Source: Prevotella sp. UBA1395 (GTDB taxonomy: Bacteria; Bacteroidota; Bacteroidia; Bacteroidales; Bacteroidaceae). From it: a stretch of 7,021 bases of DNA. Within the stretch, counting starts at the first letter, position 1. Each line of letters starts with the position of its first letter. The notes beneath the pieces are model-generated. The model was not told the origin of the DNA and ran no database searches. It was given only the letters and a program-made list of their open reading frames with translations. This document shows, piece after piece, positions 1-6,227 of the stretch. The stretch covers positions 3,076-10,096 of the forward strand of contig DBQL01000086.1 of NCBI GenBank assembly GCA_002305235.1. Direction: 5' to 3'. A program made the translations under genes and the position numbers.

Positions 1-546
1 GTGGCCCGCGACAAGCGCATACAGTTTGTTTATATCAAGGCCACGCAAGGCACGACAATCCGAGACGACCGTTATCGCAGCAATATACGTGGCGCGCGGC
101 GGCACGGCCTCAAGTGCGGATCGTACCATTACCTGTCGTCCATGTCGCCCGTAAGGGCACAGTTCAACCGGTTCAAGGCCGTGGTGAAGAAGCGGCAGCA
201 AGACCTTATCCCGATGGTCGACGTGGAAAAAGAGGGTGTGAAAGGATGGTCGAGCAGGCAGCTGCGCGACAGTCTGCGACTGTTTTGCCGTCTGCTGAAG
301 GATCATTACGGCAAGTCGCCACTCATCTACTCGCATTTCAACTTCTATAATGAGCAGCTCGCGCCGTGGTTCAACAATTATTTCCTATTTCTCGGGAAAT
401 ACAGTTGGCCCCCGCCAAGCATCAAAGGCATCGGCCGACACAATATATGGCAATACTCCGAACGGGGCAAGATACGGGGCATCAAGGGTCGGGTAGACCT
501 TGACCGCTTCATGTCGGGCACCTCATTGAAGGATATCGAATTGTAA
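1..546 (+). CDS. GH25 family lysozyme (muramidase), 5' end outside the window
   Basis: This is the C-terminal part (about 181 residues) of a glycoside hydrolase family 25 protein. The family cleaves the beta-1,4 bond between N-acetylmuramic acid and N-acetylglucosamine in peptidoglycan. The fragment opens with the strand FVYIKATQGTT (residues 9-19), then GLKCGSYHYL (36-45), the acidic active-site motif DVE (74-76), the segment HYGKSPLIYS, IWQYSE, and the closing VDLDRF (165-170), whose Asp is also an active-site position in the family. The usual opening DVSHYQG motif is absent, so the GTG at base 1 is most likely an internal Val codon and the true start, and any signal peptide or membrane anchor, lies upstream. 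The common family sequence KATEG reads KATQG here. Stop TAA is at 544-546. The family call is firm; whether it serves wall remodelling, defence against other bacteria or phage lysis cannot be told, although no phage genes are nearby. Confidence 0.9.
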   Translation: MARDKRIQFVYIKATQGTTIRDDRYRSNIRGARRHGLKCGSYHYLSSMSPVRAQFNRFKAVVKKRQQDLIPMVDVEKEGVKGWSSRQLRDSLRLFCRLLKDHYGKSPLIYSHFNFYNEQLAPWFNNYFLFLGKYSWPPPSIKGIGRHNIWQYSERGKIRGIKGRVDLDRFMSGTSLKDIEL

Positions 547-596
547 AGCGAGTGGTATTAAATTTTCAAGGATAACACGAAACAAGAGCAAGAGAC

Positions 597-734
597 ATGA
601 GACAGTACGCAAGAATAGAGCAAGACAAGCCTGCGCAACAGCCCCGGCCCCGGCCCGATAGCAAGGATAAGCACGAGGATGTGGACCTCGACATCAGTCA
701 CGAAGACCTTACCGACGAGTACACCATATTATAA
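597..734 (+). CDS. Possible small acidic, proline-rich protein (45 aa), unknown function
   Basis: An ATG 50 bases after the GH25 stop opens a 45-codon frame ending in TAA. The product starts MRQYARIEQDKP, has a proline/arginine alternation (PRPRP, residues 16-20), and ends in a very acidic tail (EDVDLDISHEDLTDEY, 27-42). It has no signal peptide or transmembrane segment. An A/G-rich stretch (AAGAGCAAGAGAC) stands directly before the ATG, a fair translation leader for Bacteroidetes. The composition is strongly biased, and the frame closes before the convergent terminator at 811-847. A weak promoter-like TAAATTTT (559-566, one mismatch to TAnnTTTG) lies upstream; co-transcription with the GH25 gene is equally possible. 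I recognise no family. It could be a chance frame. Confidence 0.45.
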   Translation: MRQYARIEQDKPAQQPRPRPDSKDKHEDVDLDISHEDLTDEYTIL

Positions 735-783
735 TAGTGGGCAAGCCACATCGGCATCGCGAGCGCAACAAGTCATCACGATT

Positions 784-798
784 GGCACGGCACGGCAC
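784..798. repeat. Three tandem GGCAC units
   Basis: The 5-base unit GGCAC occurs three times in perfect tandem, between the small reading frame and the terminator. It is too short to assign a function; it may be a slippage tract. Confidence 0.5.
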
Positions 799-810
799 CG
801 ACGACCCCCC

Positions 811-847
811 AAAAGACAATGGGTCTGTGCCACGCACAGCCCCATTG
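811..847 (-). terminator. Intrinsic terminator of the nitroreductase-kdsC-maf operon
   Basis: The arms are CAATGGG (817-823) with CCCATTG (841-847) and CTGTGC (825-830) with GCACAG (834-839). They form a 13-bp stem with a single T/C mismatch and a 3-base loop. Read on the minus strand the stem is followed at once by TCTTTT (816-811), a classical U-tract, only 17 bases after the maf stop codon. No T-run follows on the plus side, so it mainly serves the minus-strand operon; the hairpin may still protect the 3' end of the convergent plus-strand transcript. Confidence 0.85.
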
Positions 848-863
848 CCTTGGCATGCCATGC

Positions 864-1424
864 TTAGAGCATGCCCTGAAGTTCCTGATAGATGCGCTGC
901 ACGGGCAGCCCCATCACATTGAAATAGCTTCCGCGGATGCCCGTCACGCCGATATAGCCTATCCATTCCTGTATGCCGTAGGCCCCGGCCTTATCATACG
1001 GGTGGTAGTGTGAGATGTAATGGTCGATCTCCTCGTCGGTCAACGCCTTGAAAGTGACCTCTGTCGATACCGAGAATCGCCGCTCGTCGTCTTGCGTTTT
1101 CAGGCAGACGCCGGTAATGACATGGTGTGTCCGGCCGCTCAGCGCATGCAACATGCGGGCCGCGTCGGCCGCGTCGGCAGGCTTTCCCAACACTTCCTCG
1201 TCCAGCACCACGACGGTATCGGCCGTGAGCAACAGCTCATCGGCACCCACAGTGTATGCCGATGCCTTCGCCGCGGCGATGTATCGGGGTATCTCTTCCA
1301 TCGTCAACCCATCGGGATAGCTCTCGTCTATGCCATCGATGACCCTCACCTCGAACTCGTAACCCAATCCGCCCAGCAGTTCTTTGCGCCTCGGCGAATT
1401 GCTCGCCAAAATGATTTTTCTCAT
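864..1424 (-). CDS. maf: Maf family nucleotide pyrophosphatase
   Basis: This is a 186-residue protein, close to the usual Maf length of about 190. Maf proteins are cytoplasmic pyrophosphatases that hydrolyse nucleoside triphosphates (dTTP/UTP or modified nucleotides) to the monophosphate and pyrophosphate; they have been linked to house-cleaning of the nucleotide pool and to septum formation. Visible family motifs are the N-terminal ILASNSPRRKELL (5-17), the Lys of AAAKA (53), ADTVV (68-72) with the likely catalytic Asp69, GKP (80-82), the SGRTHHVITGV segment (96-106) and YDKAGAYGIQ (143-152). The motif set most resembles the YhdE (dTTP/UTP) branch, which is inferred. It is the last gene of the operon: the ATG lies 18 bases after the kdsC stop, and the terminator hairpin follows. 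Family call firm, exact substrate not. Confidence 0.95.
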   Translation of the reverse strand: MRKIILASNSPRRKELLGGLGYEFEVRVIDGIDESYPDGLTMEEIPRYIAAAKASAYTVGADELLLTADTVVVLDEEVLGKPADAADAARMLHALSGRTHHVITGVCLKTQDDERRFSVSTEVTFKALTDEEIDHYISHYHPYDKAGAYGIQEWIGYIGVTGIRGSYFNVMGLPVQRIYQELQGML

Positions 1425-1442
1425 AGATAAAAAGCCTTTCTG

Positions 1443-1961
1443 TTACCAACCGAATGCCTTCGCGTCGCTCAACCACTTGCCTTGGGCCTGCAACACCTGC
1501 TCCAACACGTCACGGGCGCACCCGAATCCGCCGCGTTTCTGCGAGACATAGACCGACACTTCCTTCACCTCGGCACAGGCATCCGACGGGCAACACGGGC
1601 AGCCCACACGTCGCATGACCTCCAAATCGGGGATATCGTCGCCCATAAAGATCACTTCTTCGTCGGCAAGACCGTATTTCCCGGCAAACTCTTCGTATGT
1701 CTTGATCTTCACGGCACACTTCATATAGATGTCGTCCATGCCGAGATAGGCATACCGTTTGTATATCGCCTCGGAGCTTCCGCCCGTGATTATCGCCACG
1801 CGGAGGCCCATCTTGCGAGCCAACTGAATGGCATAGCCGTCCTTGATATTGATGGTTCGCACCGGCATACCGTCGCTGTCCATACCGATGGTCTCTGCCG
1901 AGAGCACGCCGTCAACATCGAATATCACGGCCTTGATTTTCTGTAAGTCGTAGTTAATCAT
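1443..1961 (-). CDS. kdsC: 3-deoxy-D-manno-octulosonate 8-phosphate phosphatase (HAD family)
   Basis: This 172-residue HAD-superfamily phosphatase of the small, capless (C0) type matches KdsC in length and motifs. KdsC removes phosphate from KDO 8-phosphate in the cytoplasm to give KDO, the inner-core sugar of LPS. Motif I is FDVDGVL (14-20) with nucleophile Asp15 and Asp17. Motif II is the Thr of IITGG (57-61). A Lys near 85 fits motif III, and motif IV is [11 protein letters not shown] (106-116). The segment [17 protein letters not shown] (37-53) and the C-terminal [11 protein letters not shown] (about 144-154) are typical of KdsC. The ATG overlaps the 3' end of the nitroreductase gene by eight bases (1954-1961), which implies translational coupling. 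Other capless HAD phosphatases are possible but less likely. Confidence 0.93.
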   Translation of the reverse strand: MINYDLQKIKAVIFDVDGVLSAETIGMDSDGMPVRTINIKDGYAIQLARKMGLRVAIITGGSSEAIYKRYAYLGMDDIYMKCAVKIKTYEEFAGKYGLADEEVIFMGDDIPDLEVMRRVGCPCCPSDACAEVKEVSVYVSQKRGGFGCARDVLEQVLQAQGKWLSDAKAFGW

Positions 1962-2484
1962 CGGTTTTTACGATCACGTTCTCCCATTTCAGGTCATTGT
2001 CGCTCTGCGGTTTGCGCACGTCGGCAGCATGGCCGATGGCCAACACACACAGCACCTCGAGATGGTCGGGCAGTCCGAGAATGCCGTGTATCACCTCATT
2101 GGCCGTATTGCCGTCGCTCAACCCGCGACCTCTCATCTGTATCCAGCAGCTGCCCAAGCCAAGATCTTCGGCCTGATACTGCATGGAGATGGCGGCAACG
2201 CTGCAGTCTTCCACCCAGCAATCGTTCGCCCGGGGGTCTCCCATGACCACAATGGCCAACGGAGCATCTCTCAAAAACTGCGCGCCGGTGTCTTTGGCAT
2301 CGGCCATTCTCACCAAATCCATCTTGTTATCCACCACGGCAAACTGCCAATTACGCTGTCCCTTGGAAGTGGGCGACATCAGAGCGGCCCTGAGAATGAG
2401 CTGCAGGTCTTCGCCCGATACTTCCTCGTCGGTAAACCGCCGATGGCTTCTCCTGACCTGAACAAGACTTTTGAAATTTTCCAT
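1954..2484 (-). CDS. Nitroreductase family flavoprotein
   Basis: This is a 176-residue member of the FMN-dependent nitroreductase superfamily, whose members use NAD(P)H to reduce nitro compounds, quinones or other acceptors in the cytoplasm as homodimers. Visible family features are the N-terminal FMN-phosphate region RRSHRRFT (11-18), the [15 protein letters not shown] segment, a central [21 protein letters not shown] helix region, LGLGSCWIQ, and a C-terminal VLAIGHA. The native substrate cannot be read from sequence. I chose the ATG at 2484 because the family begins just before the RRSxRxF motif. A GTG at 2568 would add 28 residues rich in Gly, Cys and Pro with no family likeness. It is the first gene of the three-gene operon and overlaps kdsC by eight bases. 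The -7 box at 2574-2581 probably drives it. Confidence 0.92.
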   Translation of the reverse strand: MENFKSLVQVRRSHRRFTDEEVSGEDLQLILRAALMSPTSKGQRNWQFAVVDNKMDLVRMADAKDTGAQFLRDAPLAIVVMGDPRANDCWVEDCSVAAISMQYQAEDLGLGSCWIQMRGRGLSDGNTANEVIHGILGLPDHLEVLCVLAIGHAADVRKPQSDNDLKWENVIVKTDD

Positions 2485-2573
2485 ATCGTTGTTTGTAAGT
2501 TCCGATAGCGGCGCGGCGCACACAGGTGTGTCACAAGTCGACCCACCCGCCACGTCGCCCCACCTCACTCTTG

Positions 2574-2581
2574 CAAAGGTA
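2574..2581 (-). promoter_or_regulatory. Bacteroidetes -7 box for the nitroreductase-kdsC-maf operon
   Basis: Read on the minus strand this is TACCTTTG, a perfect match to TAnnTTTG. Transcription would start near 2567-2569, giving a leader of about 84 bases before the ATG at 2484. I see no good TTTG -33 element at the right distance. The leader contains ACACA and TGTGT arms around two bases (within 2518-2533), a possible small hairpin or binding site. Confidence 0.65.
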
Positions 2582-2624
2582 ATAAAAAGATTGTAGAAGC
2601 ACGGAGTATATAAGAGTTTTTTCT

Positions 2625-2632
2625 TATCTTTG
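2625..2632 (+). promoter_or_regulatory. Bacteroidetes -7 box immediately before the GNAT/FemAB-like gene
   Basis: TATCTTTG matches TAnnTTTG exactly. Its last base is only four bases before the ATG at 2637, so the expected start of transcription falls at or beside the A of the start codon. That implies a leaderless mRNA. No TTTG -33 element is evident. The box lies 43 bases from the oppositely oriented box at 2574-2581. Confidence 0.65.
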
Positions 2633-2636
2633 CCTT

Positions 2637-3611
2637 ATGAACACGTATCATGTGAGGCTCTATACCACCGGAGAGGAGTTGCCTGATATGACAAGCAACA
2701 ACTTTTTCCACAGCCCGGAACTCTTTCACATCATAGAGAAGACCCCGGGGCAGACTCCTTTCATGGCCGTTGCCACCGATGACGACAACCAAATCGTGGG
2801 CCACCTCTTGGCCGTGGTGCGCCGTCGCGGGTCGCTCATACCCCCTTATCTCTTCACCCAAGGGCGGGTCTACGGCGAAGGCGAATATGCCGACGATGCC
2901 CATAGCGAGGAAATCTTCGGACTTCTGCTCGCTGCCATCACACGCAAGATGCGCCGCCGTCTCTGTCTGTACACCGAGTTCAGCGACCTCTCACGCAAGA
3001 TGTTCGGCTATCGGTATTTTCGGCAGAACGCGTTTGTGCCCGTGAGCTGGCAGGAGGTACGCAACTCGCTGCACTCCAAAGCTCCTTCCGATCGCGTCAC
3101 CGAGAAGATGCGGGAACGCATCGCGCATGTCTACAGCCTCGGCGTGGAGACCCGGGAGGCACGGACGGAGCAGGAAGTGAGGCAATTTCACAGGCTGCTG
3201 CGCCGGTTTGTCAAATTCAAGATACGTCATTTGCCACCTTCGGAAGAGCTGTTTTTGGAACTTCACAAAAGCGCCCGCATCCGTATTTTCCTCACCCTCT
3301 ACAAGCAAAAGATCATCGGAGGCTGTGTATGCGCGTTCTCTCAAGGCAATGCCTGCCTGTGGTATATCGCCTCGAAGCGCAAGTCTTACCCCCATCTGCA
3401 CCCCAACATGATGACCATCTGGCATGCCATGAACTGGGCATGGGAGCACCATTACGCCCATTTCTGCTTCTTGGACGCAGGATTGCCCTACCCTCGCAAC
3501 CCCCATCGCGAGTTCATCCTCAGCTTCGGGGGCAAGCCCTTGGCCACTTACCGATGGTTCAGGTTCTCGGGAGGCTGGTTCAACCGGCTCATCTCGTGGT
3601 TCTATCAGTAA
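2637..3611 (+). CDS. GNAT/FemAB-like acyltransferase domain protein
   Basis: This 324-residue soluble protein has no signal peptide or transmembrane segment. The N-terminal half (FFHSPELFHIIEKTPGQTPF near 22-41, then GHLLAVVRR and a basic RRRGSLIPPYLFTQGRVYGEG stretch) and the C-terminal half (a TEQEVRQFHRLLRRFVKFK helix, RIFLTLYKQKIIGGCVCAF around residue 225, and FLDAGLPYPRNPHREFILSFGGKP from about 278) resemble the tandem-GNAT fold of FemAB/Acetyltransf_6 proteins. Those transfer aminoacyl or acyl groups in cell-wall or glycoconjugate assembly, or to other small substrates; the substrate here is unknown. The ATG at 2637 is preferred because the following residues look conserved in type and the promoter box stands just before it; Met18 (2688) is the alternative if a normal leader is required. 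It lies 73 bases before the receptor gene in the same direction, and with no clear promoter between them it may be co-transcribed. Confidence 0.8.
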   Translation: MNTYHVRLYTTGEELPDMTSNNFFHSPELFHIIEKTPGQTPFMAVATDDDNQIVGHLLAVVRRRGSLIPPYLFTQGRVYGEGEYADDAHSEEIFGLLLAAITRKMRRRLCLYTEFSDLSRKMFGYRYFRQNAFVPVSWQEVRNSLHSKAPSDRVTEKMRERIAHVYSLGVETREARTEQEVRQFHRLLRRFVKFKIRHLPPSEELFLELHKSARIRIFLTLYKQKIIGGCVCAFSQGNACLWYIASKRKSYPHLHPNMMTIWHAMNWAWEHHYAHFCFLDAGLPYPRNPHREFILSFGGKPLATYRWFRFSGGWFNRLISWFYQ

Positions 3612-3670
3612 CAGCCGGTTGCGCCAAGGCGATTTGACGCCGATTACAACAATAAACCCTCGCGCGGCTC

Positions 3671-3684
3671 GTTATTGCAATAAC
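3671..3684. promoter_or_regulatory. 14-bp perfect palindrome touching the receptor start codon
   Basis: GTTATTGCAATAAC is a perfect inverted repeat whose last base directly precedes the ATG at 3685. It could be an operator for a dimeric regulator or, in RNA, an element that affects initiation. No TAnnTTTG box is visible in the 73 bases before the gene. Function is inferred from position only. Confidence 0.4.
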
Positions 3685-6060
3685 ATGAAACAGCGAATTG
3701 TATTTCTGGCAATACTCCTTGCCATTACGATAACCGTCGCGGCCCAGAGCTTCACCCTCCGTGGCCGGGTGAGCGACGAGAACAATAATCCTGTGGAGTT
3801 GGCCTCGGTCTCTTGTTTGGCACAGGGCAAAGCCACGGTCACCTCGCTCAAAGGCGAATTTCAGATGCATTTGCAGTCGGCCGACTCCGTGGTCATCACA
3901 TTTTCGATGATCGGGTATCGCAGCAAGACCCGTGTCCTGCGCAACCCGCGTGGCACGCAGACCCTGCAAATCGTGCTATATGAGGAAGCCGGCACCCTCG
4001 GCGAAGTGAGTGTCACCGGCCAGAAGATCCAATCGGGGCAGACCCAAGAGCTCAGTACCGACCAGTTGAAGTCGATGCCGTCGGCCACGGGCAATGCCGT
4101 CGAGGAACTGATACAAAGTCAAGCCGGTGTGTCCACACACTCGGAGCTATCGTCACAGTATAACGTGCGTGGCGGTGCCTTTGACGAAAACTCGGTGTAT
4201 ATCAACAATGTGGAGGTGTTTCGGCCGTTCCTTGTGCGCAGCGGTCAGCAGGAAGGGCTCTCGGTAATCAATCCCGACATGGTCGAACGCATCGGTTTTT
4301 CCACCGGCGGCTTTGAGGCGAAGTATGGCGACAAGATGTCGTCGGCACTCGATATCACCTATCGTCGGCCCAAGAAGTTTGAGGCCAATGTCAGTGCCTC
4401 GCTCCTCGGGGCGAGCGCATACGTGGGTTTCTCCAACAAGAAGTTCGCGTGGTCGCACGGCCTGCGCTATAAAACCACCAAGTATCTCTTAGGCTCTTTG
4501 GAGACCAACGGGGAGTATAAGCCCGACTTTCTCGACTACCAGACCTACCTGAGCTATAAGCCCGGCAAGCGATGGAGCATCGATTTCATCGGTAACATCT
4601 CTGACAACCAATACCGGTTTGACCCCAAGGACCGCGAGACCAAGTTTGGAACGATGCAAAACGTGCGCTCGTTCAAGGTCTATTTCGACGGTCAGGAGAA
4701 AGACCTCTTCCGCACCTTCTTCGGCACCATCGGCCTCACACGTCATTTCGGCGACTCCACATCGGTGTCGCTTCTCGGCTCGGCGTTCCACACCACCGAG
4801 TCGGAACGCTACGACATTCAGGGGCAATACTGGCTCACGCAGACCGAAACATCGGAGAATCTCGGTGTGGGAACCTACTTCGAGCACACGCGCAACTACC
4901 TCAAGGCCCATGTAGAGAGCGTCAAACTGTTGGCCCGCCACACCGCCAGACAGCATCGCATCGAGGGTGGCATAACCCTCAAGCGCGAGCACATCGAGGA
5001 GAACTCGGTGGAATATGAGATGCGCGACTCCGCCGGATACAGCGTGCCCCACACCGGCAAAGACCTCAACATGATCTACTCGCTGCGCGCCAAGAACACC
5101 CTGAGCGCCAACAGGCTCGAGGTTTACCTGCAAGATACGTGGCGGTTCAGGTCGCACGACGACAGCACGCTCTACACGCTCAACTACGGACTGCGGTTTG
5201 CCCACTGGAGCTTCAACAAGGAATCGATCCTCTCTCCGCGGGTCTCGCTGGCCGTCATTCCCGCGTTCAACCACAACATCACCTTCCGCCTCGCCACCGG
5301 ACTGTACTATCAGGCGCCGTTCTTCAAGGAGCTGAGAGACACCACCACGACGGGCGGCGTGACCTACGCCACGCTCAACGAGAAGATTCGCAGCCAGCGC
5401 TCCATCCATTTCATCGGCGGCATGGACTATCGGTTTGCCATGAACCGCCGGCAGTATAAGTTCACCGCCGAGATGTATTACAAGTTGCTCGGCAACCTCG
5501 TGCCCTATTCTATCAACAACGTCAAGGTGGTCTACTATGGCGACAACCTTGCCACGGGCCACGCGGCCGGCATCGACCTGAAGCTCTTTGGCGAGTTTGT
5601 GCCGGGCAGCGACTCATGGATCTCGCTCTCATTGATGGACGCCAAGATGCGGCTCAACGGCAAGACCGTTCCACTGCCCACCAACCAGCGCTACGCGGTG
5701 AACCTCTTTTTCACCGACTTCTTCCCCGGCACCACGCGCTGGAAGATGAGCCTCAAACTGGCATTGGCCGACGGACTGCCCTTCTCGGCACCCCACCGCG
5801 AGCTGGAAAACAACACCTTCCGCGCCCCGGCATACAAGCGTGCCGACATCGGCATGGGCTACCGGCTGCTCGACAACAGCGACCGCGCGCGCAAAACGAT
5901 ATTCAGGAATATATGGCTCGGGGTGGACTGCCTCAACCTCTTCGGCATCAACAACGTCAATTCATACTATTGGGTGACCGACGTGACCAGCCAACAGTAT
6001 GCCGTGCCCAACTATCTCACCGGCCGGCAAATCAACGCCCGGGTGCAGTTTGAGTTCTGA
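3685..6060 (+). CDS. TonB-dependent outer-membrane receptor with carboxypeptidase-regulatory-like domain
   Basis: The protein has 791 residues from the ATG at 3685. A signal peptide covers about residues 1-21 (MKQRIVF, a hydrophobic run, then VAAQ). A carboxypeptidase-regulatory-like beta domain follows (LRGRVSDENNNPVELASV near 25-42 to about 110). LGEVSVTGQ then leads into the plug domain, which contains YNVRGGAFDENSVYINNVEVFRPF (from 159) and the segment ending GFEAKYGDKMSS. The rest is an aromatic-rich beta-barrel ending in ARVQFEF, with the terminal Phe typical of outer-membrane barrels recognised by BamA. Such receptors import a ligand across the outer membrane with energy from TonB-ExbBD. 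The length is below that of SusC (about 1000) and no SusD follows, so a lone receptor for a siderophore, metal, cofactor or small molecule is more likely than a glycan system; the ligand is unknown. An earlier TTG in frame at 3619 would only add residues in front of the signal peptide and is rejected. Confidence 0.93.
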   Translation: MKQRIVFLAILLAITITVAAQSFTLRGRVSDENNNPVELASVSCLAQGKATVTSLKGEFQMHLQSADSVVITFSMIGYRSKTRVLRNPRGTQTLQIVLYEEAGTLGEVSVTGQKIQSGQTQELSTDQLKSMPSATGNAVEELIQSQAGVSTHSELSSQYNVRGGAFDENSVYINNVEVFRPFLVRSGQQEGLSVINPDMVERIGFSTGGFEAKYGDKMSSALDITYRRPKKFEANVSASLLGASAYVGFSNKKFAWSHGLRYKTTKYLLGSLETNGEYKPDFLDYQTYLSYKPGKRWSIDFIGNISDNQYRFDPKDRETKFGTMQNVRSFKVYFDGQEKDLFRTFFGTIGLTRHFGDSTSVSLLGSAFHTTESERYDIQGQYWLTQTETSENLGVGTYFEHTRNYLKAHVESVKLLARHTARQHRIEGGITLKREHIEENSVEYEMRDSAGYSVPHTGKDLNMIYSLRAKNTLSANRLEVYLQDTWRFRSHDDSTLYTLNYGLRFAHWSFNKESILSPRVSLAVIPAFNHNITFRLATGLYYQAPFFKELRDTTTTGGVTYATLNEKIRSQRSIHFIGGMDYRFAMNRRQYKFTAEMYYKLLGNLVPYSINNVKVVYYGDNLATGHAAGIDLKLFGEFVPGSDSWISLSLMDAKMRLNGKTVPLPTNQRYAVNLFFTDFFPGTTRWKMSLKLALADGLPFSAPHRELENNTFRAPAYKRADIGMGYRLLDNSDRARKTIFRNIWLGVDCLNLFGINNVNSYYWVTDVTSQQYAVPNYLTGRQINARVQFEF

Positions 6061-6105
6061 CAGAACTGCGGCAACACCCTGACTTTTCTTGACAAAAACA
6101 CCAAC

Positions 6106-6115
6106 CGGTGCACCG
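6106..6115. repeat. 10-bp perfect palindrome
   Basis: CGGTGCACCG is a perfect palindrome 46 bases after the receptor stop and just before the stem-loop at 6118-6138. It could add to 3'-end structure of the receptor mRNA. Confidence 0.4.
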
Positions 6116-6117
6116 CT

Positions 6118-6138
6118 CTGTGGCAGGCGCTGCCGCAG
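6118..6138 (+). other. Stem-loop downstream of the receptor gene, possible transcript 3' end
   Basis: The arms CTGTGGCAG (6118-6126) and CTGCCGCAG (6130-6138) pair over nine positions with one G-U pair and a 3-base GCG loop. There is no T-run after it, so it is not a standard intrinsic terminator. It could block 3' exonucleases or act with Rho. It is the best candidate for the end of the receptor transcript. Confidence 0.4.
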
Positions 6139-6161
6139 GGTTGCCCAATGGCTCCGCGAAA

Positions 6162-6227
6162 ACTATCTTTTCGCCTTGCGATTACTATCTATTCGCAAGG
6201 CGTTTACTATCTAATCGAGACGCGAAA
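6162..6227. repeat. 22-bp periodic array: ACTATCT plus 15-bp quasi-palindromic segments
   Basis: The 7-mer ACTATCT starts at 6162, 6184 and 6206, exactly 22 bases apart. The intervening 15-base segments are TTTCGCCTTGCGATT, ATTCGCAAGGCGTTT and AATCGAGACGCGAAA. Each approximates the symmetric pattern TCG-N5-CGA, and the third is 12 of 15 identical to the first when reversed and complemented. Degenerate units continue the phase on both sides: AATGGCTCCGCGAAA ends at 6161, and TTTCGC begins at 6235. Twenty-two bases is about two helical turns, so all copies would face one side of the DNA. There is no coding frame and no cas gene, and the units are far too short for CRISPR. Function unknown. Confidence 0.75.
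6172..6202. repeat. 9-bp perfect inverted repeat inside the 22-bp array
   Basis: CGCCTTGCG (6172-6180) and CGCAAGGCG (6194-6202) are exact reverse complements around a 13-base centre that holds the second ACTATCT. It could form a hairpin in RNA or be a dimer binding site. Confidence 0.7.

Noticed and set aside
2485..2568. GTG at 2568 as the normal start of the nitroreductase
   Set aside because: The added 28 residues do not resemble the family, and the ATG at 2484 stands at the expected distance from the RRSxRxF motif. It is kept only as a weak alternative.
2991..3506. Minus-strand 171-codon frame within the GNAT/FemAB-like gene
   Set aside because: It is a shadow frame without domain motifs, opposite a coherent 324-residue protein.
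3619..3684. N-terminal extension of the receptor from a TTG at 3619
   Set aside because: It would place 22 polar residues in front of a clear signal peptide that begins at the ATG at 3685.
4489..5562. A 357-codon open frame on the minus strand, antisense to the receptor gene
   Set aside because: It mirrors the codon pattern of the receptor: GC-rich codons in the sense frame leave few stops in antisense. The product has no recognisable domain, while the sense protein has a full TonB receptor architecture.
6162..6227. CRISPR array
   Set aside because: The exact repeat is only 7 bases and the intervening segments are 15 bases, related to one another and quasi-palindromic. There are no cas genes.
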